64,000 bases of DNA, taken from contig NZ_CP128650.1 of assembly GCF_030644225.1 (NCBI RefSeq), forward strand, positions 754,001 to 818,000, given 5' to 3'. Below are positions 1-9,019 of the stretch, piece by piece. Source of the stretch: Selenomonas dianae. Its GTDB lineage: Bacteria > Bacillota > Negativicutes > Selenomonadales > Selenomonadaceae. Position 1 is the first letter of the stretch, and each line of letters begins with the position of its first letter. The notes beneath the pieces were generated by a model. The model saw only the letters and a program-made list of their open reading frames with translations. It did not search any database and was not told where the DNA came from. Made by a program: the position numbers and the translations under genes.

Positions 1-84
1 GAGCGCGTCGAGGTTGCGACGATTGTGCCGGAGGCGAAGCTGATGATGGAAACGCTGCGCCGCATTTCGCAGGAAAAGGCATAG
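1..84 (+). CDS. C-terminal end of an unidentified protein (partial)
   Basis: The first 84 bases read as 27 codons and a TAG stop in frame 1, ending in the residues LRRISQEKA. The codon use is GC-rich like the neighbouring core genes, so this is probably the end of a real gene starting outside the window. The fragment is charged and helix-like, but too short to assign to a family. Confidence 0.5.
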   Translation, partial: ERVEVATIVPEAKLMMETLRRISQEKA

Positions 85-133
85 CCCGCACGATACCGCC
101 ATGAACATTCTCAATTAGTTTTTCATCTCTATA

Positions 134-162
134 GAAAAAAGATGTACACTGTGCTATACTAT
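134..162 (+). promoter_or_regulatory. Putative promoter of the fur-family gene
   Basis: A TATACT -10 hexamer at 157-162 has a weak TAGAAA -35 at 134-139 with a 17-base spacer, in AT-rich sequence between the preceding stop and fur. Just downstream, around 165-182, is an AT-rich stretch with partial resemblance to a Fur box (CAATGAGAAT on the minus strand), which would allow autoregulation. That last point is only suggestive. Confidence 0.45.
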
Positions 163-223
163 TCTCATTGATTGTGATTATATATTGGAGAGTTATCCTG
201 CAATAACACATGGAGGGAAAAAT

Positions 224-706
224 ATGGCAGAGACCTACACAATGGAGGATCTGAAAAAACGTCTGCAGGCAACGCAGCGCAAGATGACACCGCAGCGGCA
301 GATCGTCCTGCAGGTGATCCTCGATCATCCGAGCGAGCATCTGAGCGCGGAGAAGATCTATGACATCCTGCGCGGCACAGAGTCGGAGATCGGCCTTGCG
401 ACCGTGTACCGCAGCCTTGAGATTCTCGTGTCGCTCGGAATTCTGCAGAAGATCGAATTCGGCAAGGAATTTGACAAGCGCAATAAGGGTTCGTACTCCT
501 ACGAGCTGAACCCGATTGATCCGAATCAGCATTTTCATCATCATCTCATCTGCACGGAGTGCAAGGAGATCTCGGAGTTCGAGGAGGATATGCTCGACCA
601 TCTCGAAGAGGACATCTTTAAGAAAACGGGCTTCAAGGTGGAGAACCATCAGGCGAAGTTCTTCGGGATCTGTAAGAAATGTCAGGAGCAGCAGAAAAAG
701 GCGTGA
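224..706 (+). CDS. fur: Fur family transcriptional regulator
   Basis: A 160-residue metal-dependent repressor of the Fur superfamily. The N-terminal half is a winged helix (about residues 10-80, with the family pattern around AEKIYDILR and LATVYRSLEIL). The C-terminal half carries the HFHHH metal-binding motif at 103-107 and two zinc cysteine pairs, C110/C113 and C150/C153. The ATG at 224 was chosen because a GGAGGG Shine-Dalgarno lies 7 bases upstream; the TTG at 185 has none. The next gene overlaps its stop by a GTGA junction. The sequence fits iron-type Fur better than Zur or PerR, but subfamily sorting by eye is not reliable. Confidence 0.9.
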   Translation: MAETYTMEDLKKRLQATQRKMTPQRQIVLQVILDHPSEHLSAEKIYDILRGTESEIGLATVYRSLEILVSLGILQKIEFGKEFDKRNKGSYSYELNPIDPNQHFHHHLICTECKEISEFEEDMLDHLEEDIFKKTGFKVENHQAKFFGICKKCQEQQKKA

Positions 707-2208
707 AAATCCGGTCGCTCACAATTAACAGCAGCGCCGAGGTCATTGTCAAAATCGTCCGCGAGGTATTGACGCTCTTCAAGGTGGAGATCGTCGGGCG
801 GACAGGGGAGGCGGATTACGCCCAGCTGTCGGTGGTGAATCGGCAGTCGGGCTGTGAGCCGCCTTCTGTCATGACAGAGGTATTCCTCTTTGCCAATGAC
901 GGTGCGTGTGAGAAATTCGTATTTTCCGCAGACGGCAAGGCGGACGAAATGCCGCGTGCTGCTGTACATCGCGGCATCAAGCGAAATGTCTACGCATTCT
1001 TTCGCACGCGTTTCGCTTTGGCACCTGCGCCGTGGGGCATTCTCCACGGGGTGCGTCCGACGAAGATTGTCCACCGCTGGCTGCGTGCGGGGATGATCCC
1101 CGAGGAAATCGTTGCGCGTCTCAGCGAGGACTACGATTGCAGCGCGGGTAAGGCACGGCTCATCACGGATGTTGCCGTCCGTCAGCTGCCGTTTCTCGCG
1201 CACAGCGATGCGCGAACGGTGAGCATCTATGTCGGTATTCCGTTCTGCCTCTCGCGCTGCCTCTACTGCTCCTTTCCGTCGAATCTGCTCCCGTCGGAGA
1301 AGAAGCTGCGCACCTTTATGGATGTGCTTGCGCGTGACCTTGCCGCGGCGGCAGAGGATGTGCGGTCACTCGGGCTGACGGTCGAGAGTATTTACATCGG
1401 CGGCGGCACGCCGACCAGTTTGCCGCATGATTTTTTTGCCGAAATGCTCAAAATGGTATATAATGCCTTTTATGGGTCAACGGTTGCGGAGTTCACGGTA
1501 GAGGCAGGTCGCCCCGACAGTATGAGCGCGGAGAAGATTGCAGCGATGAAAGAGCACGCGGTGACGCGCGTGAGTGTCAATCCGCAGTCGATGCAGGCAA
1601 AGACGCTGGAGCGCATCGGGCGGAATCACACACCCGATGATGTTGTGCGTATGGTGCATGAGATCCGCGCGGCATTCGATGTACACATCAATATGGATGT
1701 GATTCTGGGACTGCCGGGGGAAACGGCGGCGGATGTGGCACGGACGATGGCGGCGGTGACGGCACTTGCGCCCGATGACATCACGGTTCATGCACTTGCC
1801 CTCAAGCGCGGCTCGAATCTCAGGCGCAGGATGGAGACGGAGCACGTCGCGCTGCCCTCGGATGCGGAGACCCTGCGCATGAGTGAGGTCGCCGTACGTG
1901 CTGTGGAGGCAGCGGGTTACCGCCCGTACTATCTCTATCGGCAGGGCTATATGAGCGGCGATCTTGAGAATGTCGGCTATGCCCGCGCAGGTGCCGAGAG
2001 CATCTACAACATTCAGATCATGGAGGAGCAGCAGACGATCATCGGCATCGGCGGCGCCGCTACGACAAAGGTGCTCGGCATCCGCAGCGGTCGTATGCAC
2101 GCGGTGTTCAACGCAAAGGATCTCGTGACCTATCTGCGCGATATTGACATCTATATGGAAAAACGCCGTGCGCTCCTGCGTGCGGAGTACGAGGAGGAAA
2201 CGCCCTGA
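703..2208 (+). CDS. hemZ: Coproporphyrinogen dehydrogenase-like radical SAM protein HemZ
   Basis: A 501-residue radical SAM enzyme of the HemN/HemZ group, which acts in oxygen-independent haem synthesis or on a related tetrapyrrole substrate. The cluster motif CLSRCLYC supplies C182, C186 and C189 when counted from the GTG at 703. It is followed by the YIGGGTPTSL glycine motif. About 170 residues precede the radical SAM core, as in B. subtilis HemZ, which is of similar length. The GTG start overlaps the fur stop as GTGA; an upstream ATG at 679 lacks a ribosome site. It overlaps hisS by a TGATG junction, so the block is probably cotranscribed. The exact substrate is not proven by sequence. Confidence 0.85.
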   Translation: MKIRSLTINSSAEVIVKIVREVLTLFKVEIVGRTGEADYAQLSVVNRQSGCEPPSVMTEVFLFANDGACEKFVFSADGKADEMPRAAVHRGIKRNVYAFFRTRFALAPAPWGILHGVRPTKIVHRWLRAGMIPEEIVARLSEDYDCSAGKARLITDVAVRQLPFLAHSDARTVSIYVGIPFCLSRCLYCSFPSNLLPSEKKLRTFMDVLARDLAAAAEDVRSLGLTVESIYIGGGTPTSLPHDFFAEMLKMVYNAFYGSTVAEFTVEAGRPDSMSAEKIAAMKEHAVTRVSVNPQSMQAKTLERIGRNHTPDDVVRMVHEIRAAFDVHINMDVILGLPGETAADVARTMAAVTALAPDDITVHALALKRGSNLRRRMETEHVALPSDAETLRMSEVAVRAVEAAGYRPYYLYRQGYMSGDLENVGYARAGAESIYNIQIMEEQQTIIGIGGAATTKVLGIRSGRMHAVFNAKDLVTYLRDIDIYMEKRRALLRAEYEEETP

Positions 2209-3473
2209 TGCTGACGAATGCGCCACGGGGAACAAAGGACATACTGCCCGATACGGTGGGTGCGTGGACACATGTGGAGAACGTCATCCGCGATCTCTGC
2301 GCCCGCTATGGCTACCACGAGATCCGTACGCCGGTCTTTGAGCACACGGAGCTGTTTCAGCGTGGGATCGGCGACGGTACGGATGTCGTGGACAAGGAGA
2401 TGTATACCTTTACCGACCGCGGCGACCGCAGTCTGACACTGCGCCCGGAGAATACGGCATCCGCCGTGCGCGCCTATCTGCAGAACAAACTCTATGCGGA
2501 TGGGGGGCTGCAGAAGCTCTTTTACATCGGCTCGATGTTTCGCTATGACCGCCCGCAGGCGGGGCGTATGCGCGAGTTTCACCAGTTCGGTGTGGAGGCA
2601 ATCGGCGGAGAGAGTCCTGCCGTGGATGCCGAGGCGATTCTGCTCGCGTACGATTTCCTCACGACACTTGGTCTAAAGGGGCTGACGCTCAAGCTGAACT
2701 CCGTCGGCTGTCCGAACTGCCGCCCCGTCTATCGGGAGCGTTTGCAGGCGTATTTCAAGGAGCATTTGCCCGCGCTCTGCGGCGATTGTCAGGATCGCTA
2801 CACGCGAAGCCCTCTGCGGATTCTCGACTGCAAGGCGGACGCAGACAAGCCGTTTATGGCGGGCGCACCTGCGATTACGGACTGCCTGTGCGCGGAGTGC
2901 TCCACACATTTTGAGGCGGTACAGGCGCATCTGACGAATGCGGGTGTGACGTACGAGCTTGATCCACGTCTCGTGCGCGGTTTGGACTATTACACGCGGA
3001 CGGCGTTTGAGATCGCCTATCCGCCGCTCGGTGCGCAGAGTGCTGTTGCGGGCGGCGGTCGCTATGACGGGCTTGTCGAGGAGCTCGGCGGCAGTCCGAC
3101 GCCTGCGGTCGGATTTGCGGCGGGATTGGAGCGCGTGCTGCTCGCACTGGAGCAGCAGCATCTCCTGCCGGAGCCTCCCCCTGCGGCGGATGTCTTTCTC
3201 ATCGCGCTCGGGGAGACTGCGGCAGCGGCTGCGTTCCCGCTGCTGCACGATCTGCGGCAGGGCGGTGTATGTACTCTGATGGACTATGCGGGGCGCAGCA
3301 TGAAGGCGCAGATGAAACAGGCGAACAAGTCCGGTGCACGCTATGCCGTTATTCTCGGCGAGGATGAACTCGCGAGGCATGAGGCAGTTGTGCGGGATAT
3401 GATGGAGAGCACGCAGGAGACATATTCTCTTGACGATATGGTAAAACGATTGATTTCTGAGGTGAAGGGCTGA
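2208..3473 (+). CDS. hisS: Histidyl-tRNA synthetase
   Basis: A 421-residue class II aminoacyl-tRNA synthetase that charges tRNA-His. It has the class II motif 2 region (FYIGSMFRYDRPQAGR), the histidine-specific LVRGLDYYTRTAFE motif, motif 3 (VGFAAGLERVLL) preceded by GGGRYDGL, and a C-terminal anticodon-binding domain of about 90 residues. Length is normal for bacterial HisRS. It is followed one base later by aspS, the common Firmicutes hisS-aspS pair. Confidence 0.97.
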   Translation: MLTNAPRGTKDILPDTVGAWTHVENVIRDLCARYGYHEIRTPVFEHTELFQRGIGDGTDVVDKEMYTFTDRGDRSLTLRPENTASAVRAYLQNKLYADGGLQKLFYIGSMFRYDRPQAGRMREFHQFGVEAIGGESPAVDAEAILLAYDFLTTLGLKGLTLKLNSVGCPNCRPVYRERLQAYFKEHLPALCGDCQDRYTRSPLRILDCKADADKPFMAGAPAITDCLCAECSTHFEAVQAHLTNAGVTYELDPRLVRGLDYYTRTAFEIAYPPLGAQSAVAGGGRYDGLVEELGGSPTPAVGFAAGLERVLLALEQQHLLPEPPPAADVFLIALGETAAAAAFPLLHDLRQGGVCTLMDYAGRSMKAQMKQANKSGARYAVILGEDELARHEAVVRDMMESTQETYSLDDMVKRLISEVKG

Positions 3474-3474
3474 G

Positions 3475-5283
3475 ATGGAAACGATGCAGGGACTCAAACG
3501 GACACATGACTGCGGTACGCTCCGCAAGGAGCAGGTCGGCGGGGAGGTAACGCTGTGCGGCTGGGTGTCGCGCCGCCGCGACCACGGCGGGCTGATCTTT
3601 GTCGATATGCGCGATCGCTCGGGCTTTGTGCAGATCGTCTTTGACGAGGCGGCGATGGCAGAGGGCACGTTCCACGAGGCGGAGATGCTGCGCTCGGAGT
3701 TTGTCATCTGTGTGCGCGGCACGGTGCGTGCGCGCAGTGCGGAGACGGTGAATCCGAATATGGCGACGGGTGAGATCGAGATCGTCGTCAGCGAGCTGCG
3801 GATTTTGAACAAGGCAAAGACCCCGCCGTTCTACATTCAGGACGGCATCGACGTGGACGAGATGATCCGTCTGCGCTATCGCTATCTCGATCTGCGCCGT
3901 CCCGAGATGCAGGAGAATATCATGCTGCGCCATCGTGTGACGAAGATCATGCGCGACTTCTTTGACCGGAACGGCTTCCTTGAGATCGAGACACCGATGC
4001 TCTGCAAGAGCACGCCCGAGGGCGCACGCGACTTCCTTGTGCCGAGCCGCCTCAATGCGGGCGAGTTCTACGCGCTGCCGCAGTCGCCGCAGATCTTCAA
4101 GCAGCTCCTCATGGTTTCTGGCTTTGAGAAGTATTTCCAGATTGTGCGCTGCTTCCGCGATGAGGATCTGCGTGCCGACCGTCAGCCCGAGTTCACGCAG
4201 CTTGATATTGAGATGTCCTTCATGGATCAGGACTCCATTCTCACGCTGATGGAGGAGATGGTGAAGGATCTCTTCGAGAAGAGTATGGGCGTGAAGGTTG
4301 ACACTCCGCTGCGCCGGATGTCGTGGGACGAGGCGATGGAGCGTTTCGGCTCGGACAAGCCCGATCTGCGCTTCGGTATGGAATTGCAGGACATCACGGA
4401 CTACGTCGGTGGCTCGGAGTTCAAGGTGTTCAATGCCGTCATGGAGGCGGGCGGCCGCGTCAAGGTCATCAACGTTGAGGGTTACGCGAACATTCCGCGC
4501 CGCGAACTGGACGGACTTGTTTCCTACGTGCAGGGGTACGGGGCGAAGGGGCTCGCGTGGATTCAGTACACGGAGGAGGGCGTAAAGTCGCCCTTCAAGA
4601 AGTTCTATTCGGATGAGACGTTCGAAACGATCAAGAACGCCGTCGGGGCAAAGACGGGCGATCTCCTGCTCGTCGTCGCCGATCAGCCCGCTGTCGTGGC
4701 ACAGGCACTCGGCGAACTGCGCCTTGAAATGGGTCGCCGGCGGGGGCTGATTGACCCCGACGCATTGTCCTTCCTCTGGGTCGTGGACTTCCCGATGTTC
4801 GAGTACAGTGCGGAGGAGAAGCGTTACAAGGCTATGCACCATCCGTTCACCGCGCCGCGCGACGAGGACATTCCATTGCTCGCGACCGACCCGGGACGCG
4901 TCAAGGCGAACGCCTATGACATGGTGCTGAACGGCGTTGAGATCGGCGGCGGCAGTCTGCGTATTTACCGCAGCGATCTGCAGGAGCAGGTCTTTGAGAC
5001 GCTGGGCTTTGCGCCCGAGGAGGCGCGTGAGCGCTTCGGCTTTATGATGAATGCGTTCGAGTACGGCACGCCGCCGCATGGCGGACTTGCGTTCGGTCTG
5101 GATCGCCTCGTCATGATTATGGCGAAGCGCCGCAGTATCCGCGATGTCATTCCGTTCCCCAAGACGCAGAGCGCATCGGATGTCATGTGCGAAGCACCGT
5201 CGCCGGTTGACGAGAAGCAGCTGCGCGAACTCTACATCCGCACGGCTGTACCGAAGAAAAAGACGGAAAATGCCGCGCAGTAA
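3475..5283 (+). CDS. aspS: Aspartyl-tRNA synthetase
   Basis: A 602-residue bacterial-type AspRS with an N-terminal OB-fold (CGWVSRRRDHGGLIFVDMRDR), class II motif 1, motif 2 (FRDEDLRADRQPEFTQLD), a mid-protein GAD insertion domain (about 290-420) and motif 3 (GGLAFGLDRLVMIM) near the C-terminus. Length matches the family. It starts at the first ATG after the hisS stop and ends 63 bases before the next gene. That gap contains an imperfect GC hairpin followed by four T residues, possibly a weak terminator. Confidence 0.97.
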   Translation: METMQGLKRTHDCGTLRKEQVGGEVTLCGWVSRRRDHGGLIFVDMRDRSGFVQIVFDEAAMAEGTFHEAEMLRSEFVICVRGTVRARSAETVNPNMATGEIEIVVSELRILNKAKTPPFYIQDGIDVDEMIRLRYRYLDLRRPEMQENIMLRHRVTKIMRDFFDRNGFLEIETPMLCKSTPEGARDFLVPSRLNAGEFYALPQSPQIFKQLLMVSGFEKYFQIVRCFRDEDLRADRQPEFTQLDIEMSFMDQDSILTLMEEMVKDLFEKSMGVKVDTPLRRMSWDEAMERFGSDKPDLRFGMELQDITDYVGGSEFKVFNAVMEAGGRVKVINVEGYANIPRRELDGLVSYVQGYGAKGLAWIQYTEEGVKSPFKKFYSDETFETIKNAVGAKTGDLLLVVADQPAVVAQALGELRLEMGRRRGLIDPDALSFLWVVDFPMFEYSAEEKRYKAMHHPFTAPRDEDIPLLATDPGRVKANAYDMVLNGVEIGGGSLRIYRSDLQEQVFETLGFAPEEARERFGFMMNAFEYGTPPHGGLAFGLDRLVMIMAKRRSIRDVIPFPKTQSASDVMCEAPSPVDEKQLRELYIRTAVPKKKTENAAQ

Positions 5284-5346
5284 GAATTGAAAACAGGAGG
5301 GCGTCGGTATGGCGCTCTCTTTTCACGATGCAGGAGGAAGTGTTCC

Positions 5347-6072
5347 TTGGCTAAGCGGGTTAATATTTTAGGTGTCGAGGTCGATGCGGTCACGATGGCG
5401 GAGGCGGTTGCCGCCGTGCGCTCCTATATGGACGCGCGTGCGAATGTGATGATCGCCACGGCGAACGCGGAGATGATCATGCGTGCGACGCATGACAAGG
5501 AACTCTGTACAGTTCTCAATGCGGCGGCACTTGTTGTGCCGGACGGTGCGGGGACGGTCTGGGCGGCACGCCATCTGGGGTTCGCGATGCCCGAGCGCGT
5601 TGCGGGTTATGACCTCGCACAGGAACTGATGCGCGGCGCACCTGCCGAGGGGCGGCGCGTCTACTTCTTCGGCTCTGCGCCCGGCGTTGCGGAGAAGGCG
5701 AAGGCAAAGGCGGAGCACCTGTACCCCGGCATTGAGATCGTCGGTGTGCGTAATGGCTTCTTCAAACCGGAGGACAATGCGGCGATCATTGCGGCGATTC
5801 GTGCGGCAAAACCGGATCTCCTGCTTGTCGCGCTCGGCGTGCCAAAACAGGAGAAGTGGATCGCCGCGCATCTGGCGGAGCTCGGCGTGCCCGTTGCGAT
5901 TGGTGTCGGCGGGACACTCGACGTGATGGCGGGCGTGATGAAGCGCGCGCCGCACTGGATGCAGAAGGCAAAACTCGAATGGCTCTTTCGCGGGATGCTT
6001 CAGCCGAAGCGTGCGGGGCGATTGCTTGCACTGCCGAAATTCGTGTGGAAGGTACACGCCTCGCGAAAATAA
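5347..6072 (+). CDS. WecG/TagA/CpsF family glycosyltransferase
   Basis: A 241-residue family GT26 transferase. Relatives add an N-acetylmannosamine-type sugar to an undecaprenyl-linked acceptor in teichoic acid, enterobacterial common antigen or capsule synthesis. Family patterns visible are TANAEMI, VVPDGAGTVWAARHLG, the YFFGSAPGVAEKA loop and the LLLVALGVPKQEKW motif. The TTG at 5347 was chosen because AGGAGG lies about 11 bases upstream and the protein then begins with the conserved RVNILGVEVD strand. The acceptor polymer cannot be named from here because no other polymer genes adjoin. Confidence 0.88.
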   Translation: MAKRVNILGVEVDAVTMAEAVAAVRSYMDARANVMIATANAEMIMRATHDKELCTVLNAAALVVPDGAGTVWAARHLGFAMPERVAGYDLAQELMRGAPAEGRRVYFFGSAPGVAEKAKAKAEHLYPGIEIVGVRNGFFKPEDNAAIIAAIRAAKPDLLLVALGVPKQEKWIAAHLAELGVPVAIGVGGTLDVMAGVMKRAPHWMQKAKLEWLFRGMLQPKRAGRLLALPKFVWKVHASRK

Positions 6073-6137
6073 AAGCCGTATCTGTGGACAAAGAATAGGC
6101 TTTCCATTATAATTGGAGAAGCATAATGTGCAGGATT

Positions 6138-6295
6138 GTACTCCAAAGCAAACCCTAGTGAAGCAAGCGGGAAAAGTACACGTTCTGCCCCCTGCGGATT
6201 TCTTTCGTTCAAGCGAAGCGCGTTTAAGAAGTCCGCAGGTATTTAGGCAGATAAGTGTACGACCGCTTGCGTAACGAGGTGGTTGCGTGGAGTAC
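6138..6295 (+). repeat. 158-bp palindromic repeat, copy A
   Basis: First of four copies of a long quasi-palindrome. The outer arms are GTACTCCAAAGC and the complementary GCGTGGAGTAC end. Inner stems include AAGCGG/CCGCTT, GTACAC/GTGTAC and CTGCGGATTTCTT/AAGAAGTCCGCAG around a central loop. It fills most of the gap between the WecG/TagA gene and psd. Short open frames inside it differ from copy to copy and are not credible genes. Confidence 0.85.
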
Positions 6296-6344
6296 AATAT
6301 GAAACATGAAAATCCTCAGAGTTTTTATAAGGAGGCGGATGCGC

Positions 6345-6977
6345 ATGGTCATTGTAAGCGAGGGCTATAAGTTTATCGGCGCGGCGCTTATTTTGGCTGT
6401 TATTCTCGGATTCTTTGCACATCCGTACGCGGCGATTCCGTTTGTCGTGCTCGCGTGCTACTTTGCATATTTCTTCCGCAGTCCTGCGCGTGAGATCGTG
6501 CAGGACGTGAACCACATTCTCTCCCCCGCAGACGGAACGGTCACGGAGATTTCGCCCGTCGGGATGGACGACTTCGTGGGCGAGCGGTGCAACAAGATCG
6601 TCATCTTTATGTCGGTGTTCAACGTACACGTCAACCGCAGTCCCATCAATGGGGAGATCAAGCTGCAGAGATACTACTGTGGACGATTTCAGCCCGCATA
6701 TAAGGACGAGGTCGGCTTTGAGAACGAACACCACTTGATCGGTATTGATCGCGGGGATCTGCGCATTACGGTGAAGCAGATCGCGGGCATACTCGCACGC
6801 CGCATCGTTTCGTGGGTGACGCTCGATGATCAGCTGCGGCAGGGGGACATCTACGGCATGATTCGTTTTGGCTCGTGCCTTGAGATCGTTATGCCCGAGC
6901 GTGCAGCGATCTTAGTGAAAAAGGGCGAAAAGGTGCAGGGCGGCAAAACCGTTCTGGGGAGGCTTGAAAGCAAATGA
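6345..6977 (+). CDS. psd: Phosphatidylserine decarboxylase, short family
   Basis: A 210-residue pyruvoyl-dependent decarboxylase that converts phosphatidylserine to phosphatidylethanolamine at the membrane. One or two membrane segments lie at about residues 8-45. The conserved SPADGTV and FMSVFNVHVNRSP blocks follow. Self-cleavage is expected at the Gly-Ser of RFGSCLEIVMP near the C-terminus. The ATG at 6345 has GGAGG 9 bases upstream; the ATG at 6306 would add 13 basic residues without a ribosome site. The stop overlaps pssA by ATGA, which fits coupled synthesis of both lipid enzymes. Confidence 0.93.
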   Translation: MVIVSEGYKFIGAALILAVILGFFAHPYAAIPFVVLACYFAYFFRSPAREIVQDVNHILSPADGTVTEISPVGMDDFVGERCNKIVIFMSVFNVHVNRSPINGEIKLQRYYCGRFQPAYKDEVGFENEHHLIGIDRGDLRITVKQIAGILARRIVSWVTLDDQLRQGDIYGMIRFGSCLEIVMPERAAILVKKGEKVQGGKTVLGRLESK

Positions 6978-7687
6978 ATTACAGACGGTTTCTGCCGAAT
7001 CTGTGTACGGCGATGAATCTTGTCTTTGGTATGTGCTCCATCCTCGCGACGGTGGAGGGACATCTCGACTGGGGCGCGCTCTTTATTTTCTGTGCGCTCA
7101 TCGCGGATGGACTGGACGGGCGTATTGCCCGCGCGTTCGGCGTGTCGAGCGAGTTCGGCAAGGAGATGGATTCCCTCTGTGACCTCGGCTCGTTCGGCGT
7201 TGCCCCCGCGCTTCTCGCGTGGTCGCTCGCCCTGCACAACTATGGTGCTCTCGGCGCTCTTGTGACGATCTTCTTTGCGGTCTGCGGGATGTGGCGGCTC
7301 ACGCGCTTCAACGTGAATGCGGGCGTGGTACACGGTTACTTTATGGGGCTTGCGATTCCGGCGGGCGGCAATCTCATCGCCATGTCGACGTGGCTGTTCC
7401 TCGAACTCGGTATCAATCCGACGGCATTTGGGCTTGCCTATCCCGTCGTTGTTGCACTGACGGCGTATCTGATGGTCAGTCATGTACACTATCCCGACTT
7501 CAAGGGCGGTGGGGAGAAAATCTATACGGCGTCGAAGCTCTTTGCACTTGCAGTTTTTGTTGGGATTCTGTACGTTGGCAGCGCGGCACCGCTTCCCGCC
7601 GTCTTTGCGGGGATCTTCGCGACCTATGCGCTCTTTGGGATTGTCAATCACACAATTGCCTTTATGGCGGGTGCAAAGGAAGGCTGA
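6974..7687 (+). CDS. pssA: CDP-diacylglycerol-serine O-phosphatidyltransferase
   Basis: A 237-residue integral membrane CDP-alcohol phosphatidyltransferase that makes phosphatidylserine from CDP-diacylglycerol and serine. The catalytic signature is visible as DGLDGRIAR, an 8-residue spacer, then GKEMDSLCD with the three aspartates. About seven hydrophobic segments follow. It directly feeds psd, encoded just upstream with a 4-base overlap, so the pair forms a complete route to phosphatidylethanolamine. Confidence 0.94.
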   Translation: MNYRRFLPNLCTAMNLVFGMCSILATVEGHLDWGALFIFCALIADGLDGRIARAFGVSSEFGKEMDSLCDLGSFGVAPALLAWSLALHNYGALGALVTIFFAVCGMWRLTRFNVNAGVVHGYFMGLAIPAGGNLIAMSTWLFLELGINPTAFGLAYPVVVALTAYLMVSHVHYPDFKGGGEKIYTASKLFALAVFVGILYVGSAAPLPAVFAGIFATYALFGIVNHTIAFMAGAKEG

Positions 7688-7693
7688 AGCCGC

Positions 7694-8968
7694 ATGACTG
7701 AGTTCATTCAACTTGTCTCGTCCCATCTGCCGACACATGTCTTTGACATTGTTATGGTGCCCATGCAGATCATCATTTTGCTCTTTACCCTCTATTTCTT
7801 CTGCATCGGCTTCTGCTGTCTTTGGCGGCGCAGGGAGAAAAAGATCCTGACCCCCGAAAAGACATTTGCCGTCGTGGTCGCCGCGCACAACGAGGCGGCG
7901 GTCATTGGGCAGCTGATCGAGAATCTGAAACGCCTCGACTACCCCGAGGAACTGTATGATATATTTGTCATTGCAGACAACTGTACGGACGAAACGGCAC
8001 AGATCGCGGGAGATGCGGGGGCGATTGTCTGTGAGCGCACGCATCCGACGAAGAAGAGCAAGGGCTTTGCACTTGAGTGGATGTTTGAACGCCTCTTCGA
8101 GATGGATAGGGAATATGACGCGATTGCGATCTTCGACGCGGACAACCTCGTTCATCCGAACTTTCTCAAGGAGATGAACAACCGCCTCCTCAAGGGGGAT
8201 AAGGTCATTCAGGGCTTTCTCGATGCGAAAAATCCCTATGATACATGGGTTGCGGGTACATTTGCCATCGCGTTCTGGGTCATTGACCACATCTCCCATC
8301 TCGCCAAGACGAACATCGGGCTTTCGGCGTGTCTCGGCGGCACGGGCATGTGCATTACGACAGACGTGTTGAAACGGCACGGTTGGCGTGCGACCTGTCT
8401 TACGGAGGACATGGAGTTCACGATGAAGCTGCTCGCGGAGGGGATTAAGACGACGTGGGCGCACGATGCCATTGTTTACGATGAGAAACCGCTGACGTTC
8501 AAACAGGCGTGGAATCAGCGCCGCCGCTGGGCACAGGGGCAGTTTGACGTGGCGCACCGCTTCATCCCGACGATGCTCCGCGAGGGATGGAAGCGGCGCG
8601 ACATCCGCATCTGGGACGGCTGCATCTATCTGCTTCAGCCGCATTTTCTGATGATCTCTACGTTTTTTATCATCATCAGCTATGTGCAGCTTGCCTTCCC
8701 GCCGTTTTACACGAGCATCTACAAGTTCCTGCCGTCGCAGCTCATGACCGCCATCATGATCGGGCAGTACGTCCTGCCCATGATCATCCTCATCAAGGTG
8801 CGTGCAAAGCTGAAGGCATGGTTCTATCTGCTGCTCTATCCCGTGTTCATCTACTCGTGGATTCCGATCATCTTCCTCGGATTCATCCACCGCAACGAGC
8901 ACGAGTGGAGCCATACGAAGCATACACGCGCCATGAGCATGGACGAGGTCATGAGCGACGTGAAATAA
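7694..8968 (+). CDS. Membrane-bound family 2 glycosyltransferase
   Basis: A 424-residue GT2 protein with an N-terminal membrane helix (about 20-40), a cytoplasmic catalytic domain and three or four C-terminal helices (after about 315). Catalytic features are the DNCTDET start of the nucleotide-sugar site, the DADN metal-binding motif, the TEDMEF acid/base region and QRRRWAQGQ (QxxRW), as in processive cellulose/hyaluronan-type synthases. It follows pssA by 6 bases and ends at a terminator, so it is probably cotranscribed with the phospholipid genes. The product could be a glycolipid or a polysaccharide; substrate unknown. Confidence 0.85.
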   Translation: MTEFIQLVSSHLPTHVFDIVMVPMQIIILLFTLYFFCIGFCCLWRRREKKILTPEKTFAVVVAAHNEAAVIGQLIENLKRLDYPEELYDIFVIADNCTDETAQIAGDAGAIVCERTHPTKKSKGFALEWMFERLFEMDREYDAIAIFDADNLVHPNFLKEMNNRLLKGDKVIQGFLDAKNPYDTWVAGTFAIAFWVIDHISHLAKTNIGLSACLGGTGMCITTDVLKRHGWRATCLTEDMEFTMKLLAEGIKTTWAHDAIVYDEKPLTFKQAWNQRRRWAQGQFDVAHRFIPTMLREGWKRRDIRIWDGCIYLLQPHFLMISTFFIIISYVQLAFPPFYTSIYKFLPSQLMTAIMIGQYVLPMIILIKVRAKLKAWFYLLLYPVFIYSWIPIIFLGFIHRNEHEWSHTKHTRAMSMDEVMSDVK

Positions 8969-8970
8969 CA

Positions 8971-9002
8971 AAAGGCTGCTGCATAAGTGCGGCAGCCTTT
9001 TC
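8971..9002 (+). terminator. Rho-independent terminator after the glycosyltransferase
   Basis: AAGGCTGC and GGCAGCCTTTT form a GC-rich hairpin with a T tract, three bases after the TAA stop. queD begins 18 bases later with its own ribosome site. Confidence 0.85.
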
Positions 9003-9019
9003 CATAAAAGGAGAACACT

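Noticed and set aside
5284-5330. Strong terminator after aspS
   Set aside because: The hairpin has mismatches and only four T residues; it is mentioned with aspS but not listed as a feature.
6851-8971. Very long open frame on the minus strand (about 700 codons) opposite psd, pssA and the glycosyltransferase
   Set aside because: It is the antisense shadow of three well-supported genes in GC-rich DNA and has no recognisable domain or ribosome site.
8972-9019. preQ1 riboswitch upstream of queD
   Set aside because: Only a terminator and a ribosome site fit in the gap; no pseudoknot-like leader is present.
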